A DNA stretch of 27,067 bases from Gemmatimonadota bacterium (GTDB taxonomy: Bacteria; JBHIER01; G020348925), in assembly GCA_020348925.1 (NCBI GenBank), contig CP070758.1, forward strand, positions 4,870,171 to 4,897,237, given 5' to 3'. The translations under genes were made by a program, and so were the position numbers. How positions within the stretch are numbered: position 1 is the first letter of the stretch; each line of letters starts with the position of its first letter. The notes beneath the pieces were generated by a model. That model was not told the DNA's origin. It ran no database searches and saw nothing but the letters and a program-made list of their open reading frames with translations. This document shows positions 15,330 through 23,106 of this stretch, one piece after another.

Positions 15330-15665
15330 CTAAGCCTCCGGTGAGAGCACGGACTCGACCTTCTTCACGATCTCTTTCTTGGGTACTGCTCCGATGATCT
15401 GTTCGGCCACCTTTCCGTCCTTAAAGATCAGAAGACTCGGAATACTGCGAATGCCGAACTCGGCAGCCGTTTTCTGACTCGAATCGACATCCAGCTTACC
15501 CACTTTAATTTTATCTCCGTACTCCTTCGCAACCTCTTCAACAAAGGGAGCAATCATGCGGCACGGGGCACACCATACCGCCCAGAAATCGACCAGTACC
15601 GGGACTGAGGATTCTTTCACTTCCTTCTGGAAATTTTCATCGGTAAAGGTGAACAACTCACTCAT
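15330..15665 (-). CDS. trxA: Thioredoxin
   Basis: 111 residues, typical of TrxA, with no signal peptide (cytoplasmic). The active site is Trp31-Cys32-Ala33-Pro34-Cys35. Ala in place of the usual Gly is a frequent natural variant. Asp26 (LVDFWAVWC) and cis-Pro76 (SIPSLLIFKDG) are in place. It acts as a disulfide reductant with thioredoxin reductase, which is not in this window. The ATG follows AAAGGAGTGAAGA. The gene is 52 bp after the guaB3-like gene. Confidence 0.96.
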   Translation of the reverse strand: MSELFTFTDENFQKEVKESSVPVLVDFWAVWCAPCRMIAPFVEEVAKEYGDKIKVGKLDVDSSQKTAAEFGIRSIPSLLIFKDGKVAEQIIGAVPKKEIVKKVESVLSPEA

Positions 15666-15717
15666 TCTTCACTCCTTTGATTGAATTTCACAACGTATAT
15701 GGCTCTTTTGCTTCGAA

Positions 15718-16878
15718 CTACTTGCCCATTCCCACGCGCTGTGCCTTCTGAAAAACCTTGCCCTCCGTTTGAAAGGCCGGGGCGACAATGATTTTCGTCA
15801 ACTGCATCTCTTTGATGTTTTTTGCCCCCACATTGCCCATGGACGTTCGCAGGGCGCCCATGAGATTTTGGGATCCGTCGTCCAGCTCAGCCGGCCCGTA
15901 AAGAATCTGCTCGAGAGTGCCCATGGTACCGACCTTGATGCGGGTTCCCCGGGGCAGGTTGGCATGCGGTGTGGCCATACCCCAGTGGTAGCCCCTTCCG
16001 GGAGCCTCTTCAGCGCGGGCAAAGGCCGAACCCACCATGACCGCGTCCGCTCCGCAGGCAAAGGCCTTACAAATATCTCCACCGATACTCATACCGCCAT
16101 CCGTTATAATAGGAACATAGCGACCACTCTGCGTATAGTAAAAATCCCGGGCGGAGGCGCAATCGACCGTGGCCGTAACCTGAGGTACCCCAATCCCCAA
16201 AACACCCCGCGTCGTACAGGCCGCCCCCGGGCCGATGCCGACCAACAGGGCATCGATCCCTGTCTCCATGAGCTGCAGTGTCACTTCGTAGGAACACGTA
16301 TTGCCGACAATAATCGGTACGGACATCTCTTTGCACAATTTTGTGAAATCAAGGGTCTCGGAGTGTGAAGAGATGTGTTTCACCGTCGTCACCGTCGATT
16401 GCACCACGAAAAAATCGACACCGGCTTCCTCGGCGATCTTCCCGAAACGTTCGGCTCGTTGTGGAATGGCCGAGACAATAGCCGGAACGCCGGCCGATTT
16501 GATCTCTTCGATGCGAATGGAAATGAGCTCTTCTTTTATCGGCTCCTTGTAAATATCCTGAACGAGATGTGTCGCTTCCTCCGGAGAAGCCTCTGCGATC
16601 TTTACGAAGATTTCATCCGGATTTTCATAGCGTGCCTGCACACCCTCCAGATTGAGAACGGCCAGACCGCCCATTTTTCCCATAGCTATTGCAAATTTCG
16701 TATCGACGACACCGTCCATGGCCGCAGCAATAATGGGAACATCGATCCGTTTTCCACCCAACTGCCAACCGATGTCCACGTCATCAGGATCAATGGTCAC
16801 ATCTCCCGGGGCCAAGGCGATTTCATCAAAGCCGTAACAGCGCCGACCCTTTCGGTCGCGTCCGATAAAGAATCCCAT
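15718..16878 (-). CDS. IMP dehydrogenase family protein, GuaB3-like (no CBS domains)
   Basis: 386 residues in a single TIM barrel. Features are the N-terminal AMDGVVD substrate loop, the NAD/nucleotide loop GIGPGAACTTRG with catalytic Cys221, the phosphate-site DGGM (260-263) and CGADAVMVGSAFA. It is ~100 residues shorter than GuaB because the two CBS domains are absent. The LPRG...GALRTSMGNVGAKNIKEMQ ending matches the actinobacterial/cyanobacterial GuaB3 type (IMP_DH_rel_2). Those proteins are linked to purine nucleotide interconversion; whether this one is an IMP dehydrogenase or a reductase cannot be told. The ATG follows AGGAGGAAACAT. It starts 10 bp after dapF, so they are very likely co-transcribed. 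Confidence 0.9.
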   Translation of the reverse strand: MGFFIGRDRKGRRCYGFDEIALAPGDVTIDPDDVDIGWQLGGKRIDVPIIAAAMDGVVDTKFAIAMGKMGGLAVLNLEGVQARYENPDEIFVKIAEASPEEATHLVQDIYKEPIKEELISIRIEEIKSAGVPAIVSAIPQRAERFGKIAEEAGVDFFVVQSTVTTVKHISSHSETLDFTKLCKEMSVPIIVGNTCSYEVTLQLMETGIDALLVGIGPGAACTTRGVLGIGVPQVTATVDCASARDFYYTQSGRYVPIITDGGMSIGGDICKAFACGADAVMVGSAFARAEEAPGRGYHWGMATPHANLPRGTRIKVGTMGTLEQILYGPAELDDGSQNLMGALRTSMGNVGAKNIKEMQLTKIIVAPAFQTEGKVFQKAQRVGMGK

Positions 16879-16888
16879 ATGTTTCCTC

Positions 16889-17713
16889 CTAATTGAAAAT
16901 GAAAATTCCTCGGTAGATGACTTGTGCTTCTCCTGTTAATGTACACTGCTCGACATGCCCACCCTGAGGGTTGAAAGAAACCGTCAGCACATCGCCCGTC
17001 CTTGTCAACACCTTCACCTGGGATTCAAACCCATGCACACGGTGGGCGATGAGGGCACTGGCACACACGCCGGTACCGCATGAGTAGGTTTCATTTTCCA
17101 CACCCCGCTCATAGGTGCGCACCTTCAACAGACCGGGTTCGAGTATTTGAACGAAGTTCACGTTCGTCCCTTCAGGTCGGAATTGGTCCATCTCCCGAAT
17201 CGCTCTTCCACGTCGCACAACATCAACGTCGTCAACCCGATCCACAAAAAGAACGACATGCGGAACGCCCACACGCACAAAAGAGACCGCCGCGGTCTCT
17301 CCCGAAAGATAAAGATCAAGTTTCTCATCGCGCGGATCCGGCATGCTGATGGAGACCGTCCCTCCGTTCACCTGTGCTCTCCGCAATCCTGTGCGCGATT
17401 CGAAGGACAATTCGTCTCCCGAAATCCCGTTGAGGACCGCGTACAGAGCAATACACCGCGCACCGTTTCCCCAGAACTCGGCCTCGCCACCGTCAGCGTT
17501 GAAATACCGCATCTTGAAATCGGCGCAACCACTCCGCTCCAACAGGAGGAGTCCATCGGCACCGACCGACACACGTCGTGCACAGACCCTTCTCACGAAT
17601 GACGAAACATCCCCTGATAGAAGACCCTGCCGATTGTCGATAAGAATGAAATCGTTGCCGGTCCCTACCATTTTTGTGAAGGGAATTTCCCGGAAACTAT
17701 GGGTTTGCTCCAT
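16889..17713 (-). CDS. dapF: Diaminopimelate epimerase-like protein, first catalytic Cys replaced by Trp
   Basis: 274 residues, the family length, two pseudo-symmetric halves. FTKMVGTGNDFILIDN opens the first half. The first active-site loop reads AEFWGNGARC, where DapF normally has CGNGxR: the catalytic Cys (Cys73 in Haemophilus/E. coli) is Trp81, codon TGG. The second catalytic Cys is present (YSCGTGVCAS, Cys212), as are EGTNVNFVQ and VRTYERGVENET. DapF converts LL- to meso-diaminopimelate for lysine and peptidoglycan synthesis, and needs both thiols for two-base catalysis. This copy may therefore be inactive, altered in specificity, or contain a sequence error. The start overlaps the upstream lipoprotein gene by 17 nt and has AGGAG upstream. 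Confidence 0.88.
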   Translation of the reverse strand: MEQTHSFREIPFTKMVGTGNDFILIDNRQGLLSGDVSSFVRRVCARRVSVGADGLLLLERSGCADFKMRYFNADGGEAEFWGNGARCIALYAVLNGISGDELSFESRTGLRRAQVNGGTVSISMPDPRDEKLDLYLSGETAAVSFVRVGVPHVVLFVDRVDDVDVVRRGRAIREMDQFRPEGTNVNFVQILEPGLLKVRTYERGVENETYSCGTGVCASALIAHRVHGFESQVKVLTRTGDVLTVSFNPQGGHVEQCTLTGEAQVIYRGIFIFN

Positions 17714-19421
17714 CCGTATCGCTCCTGTTTCGCTCTCTCAAAACCAGATCAATAGCCTGGGTCTCCCAACGCGACCGGACCTCGATACTGTCCGGATACC
17801 AGGCGAATCGTTCAGCGAAGGCAATGGGAAACGGGCAGCCATGGCTGTACCCGCCATTCCCATCTTCATCGCGGAAAGCCCAGACTCGATACCATCCTGG
17901 CATGAGGTTTCGCAATTCATAGTCATCAGGCTGTGAAAGGACCGTTCGGACCGGAGGCTGCGCGCCGGTCAGGCTCTCGGCGCTGACAAACAGTTGACCC
18001 GAGGCCGAACTGTCCTCGTCGATGAGGGTCCCCGAGATATATCCGAGCGTATCCGGATTGCGCGTCATAAAAGAGAGCTCAGTCCCGGCTCCACGAAGTC
18101 TGTTGCCAGCCCAATCACTGACTTTCGTTGAATCCACTGTCAGAACATATTGAGATCGCCCCCGAAGCGCTTGGTGAGGAATGAACACACAGCTTGCAAG
18201 ATTCGGCCACGTGAGAATTCCTGAAATCACTCTCCCGTCAACATTCTTCAGCGTGAAGGCATCAACAAAATCCGTGGTATCCATAGCCTCGCTGAAGGCC
18301 CATTCGATCTCCACCTCAAGGGGTACCCTCAGGGCACTGTCCTGTGGTTCGGTGGCGACAATCCTCGGACCGCTGGTATCAGGCACGGCCGATCCAACGA
18401 AAGAAAGGGTGCACGCCTCGGAGGCGACGTGATTCCCCGCCGCATCCCTCACGCCACAACAATTCACTTCGTACGCTCTCCCCGGATGCTGAACCTCTGT
18501 CAACACATGGTACAAAGACCGATCATTCCTGTCGACAGACACAGCCCGAATCTCCACAGGAACATGTCGAGCGGATGAAGTCATGCGAATTGTCCCCATG
18601 CTCTCGGGCTCAAGCGCCTCACTGAATTTGAGATCAACATGCATACGATCGGGCACAACCACTGAGACGAATTCCGGGCGAGTCGTATCCTGCACGGTCA
18701 GCATATAGTCCACGTTTTCCACTTCGAGCCGTTCCGGCGAAAGGAGAACATCGCCTGTTGGAACACCCAAGGCATCCTGCTCCACCGTATATTTTCCATC
18801 CCCGTCCGCATCCCTCAATGCAAAGAGTCGATAACGGCCGGGCATTAAATAAGAAAAAGAATAAAAACCGAAAGCAGCTGCCTGGGTAACGTAATCAGGG
18901 GGATGCCGGGCAGGATCAGGTTCTGCTCTATTTTTCGAGGCATACGCCCACACAAAGACCCCTTCCACATCTTCATCCGGACTGACGATCCGTCCGGAGA
19001 TTCGACCTTTGTCGATCTGTTCACCGGTGGAGAACGCAAAGGTGAAGGAGGACCGCATGCCGTTATTATGCAGATCTTTCGCTCCGGTACCGACCGTAAT
19101 AACATAGGTTTGATTCAAATCCAATCCGTCCACAAAATCGATCTCAATCTTCTTCCCCTTGAGCTTGATCTTCGGAGGGGATTTTGGAATCGGCGAGATG
19201 AAGATCGACTCCTTCAGCGATTTGTTCTCCATCCATTCGTTGAAATTCACCGTCACAACCGTCCTGACATCAATACCAGTGGCTCCCGGTGGTGGAGAGG
19301 TTGCTATGACCTCAGGTGGTATCTTATCCACCGGACCTCCGGGAGGTAATCCCTGTTTGGCACACGAAAAGAGGGTCATGAGAGCCATGCTCATTACGGA
19401 AGCAAAGCGCGCGTGAAACAT
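17697..19421 (-). CDS. Big_5 (Ig-like) domain lipoprotein
   Basis: 574 residues. Lipobox LFSC with Cys20 after a short hydrophobic leader indicates an envelope lipoprotein. The mature N-terminus (GLPPGGPVDKIPPEVIATSP) matches the PTGGPKDxxPP start of Bacteroidetes Big_5 lipoproteins. Big_5/SbsA-type Ig domains lie at ~37-133 and ~355-455 (ATEPQDSALRVPLEVEIEWAFSEAMD). Each is followed by a regulatory-like beta domain containing an FxDxDGxGxY segment (LFALRDADGDGKYTVEQDAL; VWAFRDEDGNGGYSHG). The precise role is unknown; relatives are conserved surface or periplasmic proteins of FCB bacteria. Translation is likely coupled to dapF through the 17-nt overlap. The ATG has no clear ribosome-binding site. 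Confidence 0.82.
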   Translation of the reverse strand: MFHARFASVMSMALMTLFSCAKQGLPPGGPVDKIPPEVIATSPPPGATGIDVRTVVTVNFNEWMENKSLKESIFISPIPKSPPKIKLKGKKIEIDFVDGLDLNQTYVITVGTGAKDLHNNGMRSSFTFAFSTGEQIDKGRISGRIVSPDEDVEGVFVWAYASKNRAEPDPARHPPDYVTQAAAFGFYSFSYLMPGRYRLFALRDADGDGKYTVEQDALGVPTGDVLLSPERLEVENVDYMLTVQDTTRPEFVSVVVPDRMHVDLKFSEALEPESMGTIRMTSSARHVPVEIRAVSVDRNDRSLYHVLTEVQHPGRAYEVNCCGVRDAAGNHVASEACTLSFVGSAVPDTSGPRIVATEPQDSALRVPLEVEIEWAFSEAMDTTDFVDAFTLKNVDGRVISGILTWPNLASCVFIPHQALRGRSQYVLTVDSTKVSDWAGNRLRGAGTELSFMTRNPDTLGYISGTLIDEDSSASGQLFVSAESLTGAQPPVRTVLSQPDDYELRNLMPGWYRVWAFRDEDGNGGYSHGCPFPIAFAERFAWYPDSIEVRSRWETQAIDLVLRERNRSDTDGANP

Positions 19422-19506
19422 GTGGAACGATAGAAGCGATATGTTAATCCACCTCGTATTTCATATCCGTTTCCGGATCTCTCTTTTCAACGCTCACACA
19501 CAATGG

Positions 19507-20544
19507 CTATGACTGCACGTGGATTTCTTCAATCATCCTCGGATCACATCTGCCCAGGCGATGCTGCGCATCGGCGGCCGTGGCGATATATTCCGGCTCC
19601 CGCCCTGCCTCGGCCAGGGACAGCAACCCCTTCTCGCGACGTTTCCTCTCAAGAATCCCATACCCCACCTGATCCAAGGCCACAGGGTCCGTCCCCACCA
19701 GAATACCGTTGAAGGGCCACGCCCACTGGGGCATGTAGGGTGGGCCCCCCTCATACTGGGCCGTCAAAGCATCGCAGATGATCAATCGGCTCTTGTCAGT
19801 GATGGCCTTCGCAGCGCAGAGATCGGCGACATAGGGATTGCACCCATCCAGATGATATTTGTTCGGGTTGTCAATGGCTCCGAAGAGGTTTTTCAGACTG
19901 ACGGAGACGCCGGCGATGCTGTGATCCTTGAGCACGGGCACGTTGATCATGGCCGTACACTGCCGCGTCAAAATCCGAGAGAGGCGGCTGCCCACGGATC
20001 CAATAATCGTCAACTGCCTCTCATAGTCGGCCCCCGGAGCGTCGGTGCCGTAACACCGGACGCCGTTCCCATTCATATTGATCTGAAATCCAGCCCGTTT
20101 CAAATCCTCGGTGAGCCGGTCCCAAATGATGATGTTTTTCTCCTTGATACCCGCCGAGGTCAGTCCGGCGACGATCCCTTCGACCAATTCGGGGTGTGTG
20201 GACAATCCCTTCCCGGCCAAGCAGTTGACCTTGATCCCCACAACATCCTTGGGAGTACAAAAATGGCCCCAGGCCATCCTGGCGGAACCGGCGCCCGTCA
20301 ACCTCCCCAGGGCGACATCGAGCATGTGACGAAGGACGTCCTTATCAATCTCTCCATTTTTCCCTCGCACCCGATCGTTTTGAAGAATGACTACTCTCGA
20401 TTTCGGCTCCGATGCGGCCCTGAGGCTCAATGAAGCTCTTGATAAAAAATTACTTACACCACCTGCAGAGCCGAAGCCCAACAACCCCCCTCCCATGTAC
20501 GCCGACTGTTTTAGAAAATCTCTCCTTCTGTCATCAAAATCCAT
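19507..20544 (-). CDS. Tat-exported DUF362 domain protein
   Basis: 345 residues from ATG 20544, chosen because it places a twin-arginine signal right at the N-terminus (DDRRRDFLKQSAYMGGGLLG). A GTG at 20580 would add 12 residues. The body is DUF362: SRVVILQNDRVRG, DVVGIKVNCLAGKGLSTHPE, MINVPVLKDHSIAGVSVSLK, KNLFGAIDNPNKYHLDGC, DALTAQYEGGPPYMP and GTDPVALDQVGYGILE. No ferredoxin CxxCxxC cluster motif is present, although some DUF362 proteins have one. The biochemical function of DUF362 is unsettled; Tat export suggests a folded, possibly cofactor-bearing periplasmic protein. It is the first gene after the consensus promoter at 20607-20635. Confidence 0.87.
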   Translation of the reverse strand: MDFDDRRRDFLKQSAYMGGGLLGFGSAGGVSNFLSRASLSLRAASEPKSRVVILQNDRVRGKNGEIDKDVLRHMLDVALGRLTGAGSARMAWGHFCTPKDVVGIKVNCLAGKGLSTHPELVEGIVAGLTSAGIKEKNIIIWDRLTEDLKRAGFQINMNGNGVRCYGTDAPGADYERQLTIIGSVGSRLSRILTRQCTAMINVPVLKDHSIAGVSVSLKNLFGAIDNPNKYHLDGCNPYVADLCAAKAITDKSRLIICDALTAQYEGGPPYMPQWAWPFNGILVGTDPVALDQVGYGILERKRREKGLLSLAEAGREPEYIATAADAQHRLGRCDPRMIEEIHVQS

Positions 20545-20606
20545 GCACAATCTTTCTGCGTAGAATGGAGTTCCAATCACCGACCGTCATTGATTCAGGT
20601 TCGTTA

Positions 20607-20635
20607 ATTATAGTCGATTTTACCTGACATGTCAA
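20607..20635 (-). promoter_or_regulatory. Consensus sigma70 promoter for the DUF362-to-cutA cluster
   Basis: On the minus strand TTGACA (20635-20630) and TATAAT (20612-20607) are separated by exactly 17 nt, a perfect sigma70 match. The expected transcript start is near 20600, ~55 nt before ATG 20544. The -35 box overlaps a 10-bp palindrome TGACATGTCA (20625-20634) that could be an operator half-site. Confidence 0.8.
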
Positions 20636-20700
20636 TAGGAAACTCATGTCACTTCGAAAAATCCGCGGCCCCCCTTGCAGGCGCTATTTTGAAAAATGAA

Positions 20701-20729
20701 TTGACAAAAAGCTTCGCGCGGGTTATTAT
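20701..20729 (+). promoter_or_regulatory. Sigma70-type promoter for the trehalose genes
   Basis: TTGACA (20701-20706), 17-nt spacer, TATTAT (20724-20729), followed by AT-rich sequence. The transcript would start near 20736, leaving a ~110-nt leader before GTG 20847. It is divergent from the DUF362 promoter, ~65 bp away. Confidence 0.75.
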
Positions 20730-20753
20730 TATATAAAATAACTATTTCCGAGA

Positions 20754-20829
20754 TGTGCGGGACGACGGACTTGAGTCCACGTCTCTTCTACCCCGGGGGG
20801 TTCACTCCCTCCCAATCAGTGACCGCACA
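20754..20829 (+). promoter_or_regulatory. Folded 5' leader next to the otsAB ribosome-binding site
   Basis: TGTGCGG (20754-20760) pairs perfectly with CCGCACA (20823-20829), closing a domain that contains GGAC-TTGA-GTCC (20767-20778). The closing stem ends directly at AGAGGAGGTGGG, so its folding could affect ribosome access. No known riboswitch recognised. Confidence 0.4.
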
Positions 20830-20846
20830 GAGGAGGTGGGCGCATT

Positions 20847-23042
20847 GTGCAACGCATACTGATCGTTTCAAATACATTACCGGTTCGTATCGTAAGAAGA
20901 AAGGGGCTGCTCCAGGTGCACCCCAGTCCCGGCGGATTGGCCACAGGCTTGAGCTCCTTTTCCGACTCCACGAAAAATGTGTGGATCGGCTGGCCCGGAC
21001 TCTCACCGGCCAATGCAAAGGAGAAGAAGCAGATAGAAGAACAGCTGCAGTCCCAAAAGATCTATCCGGTCTATCTTCAACAGAGCGATATCGAGAAGTA
21101 TTACGAAGGATTCTGCAACAAGATGATCTGGCCCCTCTTCCATTACTTCACCCAGTACGCCGTTTACGATCAAGCGCAATGGGAATCCTACAAAAAGGTG
21201 AACAACCTTTTCTGCGAAGCAGTGCTCCGTGTTGCGGAACCCGAGGACACCATCTGGGTCCACGATTACCATCTCATGCTTCTTCCACGACGCATTCGGG
21301 AAAAACTGCCCCAGGCGACGATTGGCTTCTTTCTCCATATCCCTTTCCCGTCCTTCGAGATATTCCGTCTCATACCCTGGCGAACCGAGATCATGCAGGG
21401 ACTCTTGGGTGCGAACCTCGTCGGCTTCCACACCTTTGACTATGTCAGACACTTTCTCAGTTCGGCCACCCGTCTGCTGGGGCTCGAACACACCTGGGGC
21501 ACACTGACTCAGGGAGATCGGATGATCAAGGTGGACTCCTTCCCTCTGGGCATAGATTACGAAAAATACGCCACCGCCTCCTCAGAACCCAGCGTGAAGA
21601 AAGAGATCTCGAAATATCTGAAGAAGATGGGTGACCGCAAGATTGTCATATCCATTGATCGATTGGATTACACCAAAGGTATTCTTCAGCGTTTGGAAGC
21701 CTTTCATCTCTTCCTGGAAAAGTACCCTGAATACCATGAGAAGGTGACCCTCATTCTGGTAGCCGTCCCCTCCCGCTCAAAAGTGGAAACCTACCGGCAG
21801 TTGAAACATCAGGTCGACGAGCTGGTGGGCCGGATCAACGGCGAACACGGGACCATCGGCTGGATGCCTGTGTGGTACCTGTACCGGTCTTTTCCCTTCA
21901 CCGGTCTGTCGGCTCTCTACAGTCTCGCGGACGTGGCCCTGGTCACCCCCTTCCGGGACGGGATGAACCTCATCGCCAAGGAGTTCATCGCCAACAAGGA
22001 GGACGGGAGCGGTGTGCTCATTTTAAGCGAGATGGCCGGAGCGGCCCATGAGCTGGGAGAGGCCATCATCATCAATCCCAACAACGCCGAGGAGATCGCC
22101 AACGCCATCCACGACGCCTTGATCATGCCGGAGGATGAACAGATCAGACGCAATAGGGAGATGCAGAAGAAGTTGAAAAGGTATGACGTGACCCGCTGGG
22201 CCGAGGATTTCATGGATAAGCTCATGCAGGCTAAAGAATTACAGGGCAAGAGGTTGACCAAACATGTGGACCGTCAAACGCGCCGGATTATCGTCAATGA
22301 CGCGACGACAGCCCGAAGACGCCTCATCTTCCTGGATTACGACGGAACCCTCATCTCGTTTGCCGGGACGCCTCAGCTGGCCGCGCCTGATGATGGACTC
22401 ATAAAACTCTTGGAGACACTTGCAGGGGCTCGAGGAAATACTGTCGTCCTCATCAGTGGCCGGGATAAAGGGACCATCGATTCCTGGTTCGGCTCCTTGG
22501 ACATCGGCCTCGTGGCCGAGCACGGCGCCTGGCTTCGGGAACGGGGTCAGCCTTGGGAGACCATCGAGCCTTTATCCCAGGAGTGGAAAGAGGAGATCCG
22601 ACCGATCCTCGAATCGTATGTGGACAGGACGCCGGGCTCCTTTATCGAGACGAAAGAGTTCTCCCTCGTCTGGCACTACCGACAGGCCAGCCCGGACCTT
22701 GCGGAACTTCGTTCCCGGGATCTCGTTGAAAATCTTGTCTACCTTACGGCGAATTTGGATCTTCAAGTCCTGGAGGGAAGTAAGATCATTGAGGTCAAGA
22801 GCGCCGGTGTGCACAAAGGACGGGCGGCGCAGCGATGGCTCCGGAAAGAGAAGTGGGATTTCATCATGGCCATCGGTGACGATTGGACGGACGAGGATCT
22901 CTTTAAGGCACTGCCTGAATCGGCGTATTCAATTAAAGTCGGCTTCGCTTCATCTGTCGCGAGACACAACCTGAAATCTCCCCACGAGGTCAGAGAACTG
23001 CTCCGGGAACTGATTGGAAGGAGAGACTCTGGGATGAACTGA
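20847..23042 (+). CDS. otsAB: Bifunctional trehalose-6-phosphate synthase/phosphatase (OtsA-OtsB fusion)
   Basis: 731 residues. GTG start after AGGAGGTGGG. Residues ~1-470 are a GT20 trehalose-6-phosphate synthase ([20 protein letters not shown]-type [51 protein letters not shown]). Residues ~490-725 are a HAD-type phosphatase (nucleophile motif DYDGT at 497-501; [39 protein letters not shown] at 677-686). It makes trehalose-6-phosphate from NDP-glucose and glucose-6-phosphate, then removes the phosphate, in the cytoplasm. Such fusions are known in Bacteroidetes and eukaryotes. Both active sites appear intact. Trehalose protects against osmotic and desiccation stress. treT follows 64 bp downstream. 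Confidence 0.95.
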   Translation: MQRILIVSNTLPVRIVRRKGLLQVHPSPGGLATGLSSFSDSTKNVWIGWPGLSPANAKEKKQIEEQLQSQKIYPVYLQQSDIEKYYEGFCNKMIWPLFHYFTQYAVYDQAQWESYKKVNNLFCEAVLRVAEPEDTIWVHDYHLMLLPRRIREKLPQATIGFFLHIPFPSFEIFRLIPWRTEIMQGLLGANLVGFHTFDYVRHFLSSATRLLGLEHTWGTLTQGDRMIKVDSFPLGIDYEKYATASSEPSVKKEISKYLKKMGDRKIVISIDRLDYTKGILQRLEAFHLFLEKYPEYHEKVTLILVAVPSRSKVETYRQLKHQVDELVGRINGEHGTIGWMPVWYLYRSFPFTGLSALYSLADVALVTPFRDGMNLIAKEFIANKEDGSGVLILSEMAGAAHELGEAIIINPNNAEEIANAIHDALIMPEDEQIRRNREMQKKLKRYDVTRWAEDFMDKLMQAKELQGKRLTKHVDRQTRRIIVNDATTARRRLIFLDYDGTLISFAGTPQLAAPDDGLIKLLETLAGARGNTVVLISGRDKGTIDSWFGSLDIGLVAEHGAWLRERGQPWETIEPLSQEWKEEIRPILESYVDRTPGSFIETKEFSLVWHYRQASPDLAELRSRDLVENLVYLTANLDLQVLEGSKIIEVKSAGVHKGRAAQRWLRKEKWDFIMAIGDDWTDEDLFKALPESAYSIKVGFASSVARHNLKSPHEVRELLRELIGRRDSGMN

Positions 23043-23105
23043 GAAAGACACCGCGAAATTATCGCAGACAGAGAACTGTTGCCTGAACTGATAGGAAGGA
23101 GAAAC
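22992..23105 (+). repeat. 36-bp imperfect direct repeat spanning the otsAB end and treT ribosome-binding site
   Basis: Copy 1 (22992-23027, inside the otsAB coding end) and copy 2 (23070-23105, non-coding) match at 30 of 36 positions by hand count, both containing gaactgat(t/a)ggaaggaga. Copy 2 supplies the GGAAGGAG that precedes the treT ATG. Confidence 0.7.
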
Positions 23106-23106
23106 C

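Noticed and set aside
19519-20433. 304-codon plus-strand ORF antisense to the DUF362 gene
   Set aside because: It is a shadow frame; the minus strand has a clear Tat signal, family motifs and promoter.
20753-21439. 228-codon plus-strand ORF overlapping the start of otsAB
   Set aside because: Runs through the leader in another frame; otsAB motifs and SD define the true frame.
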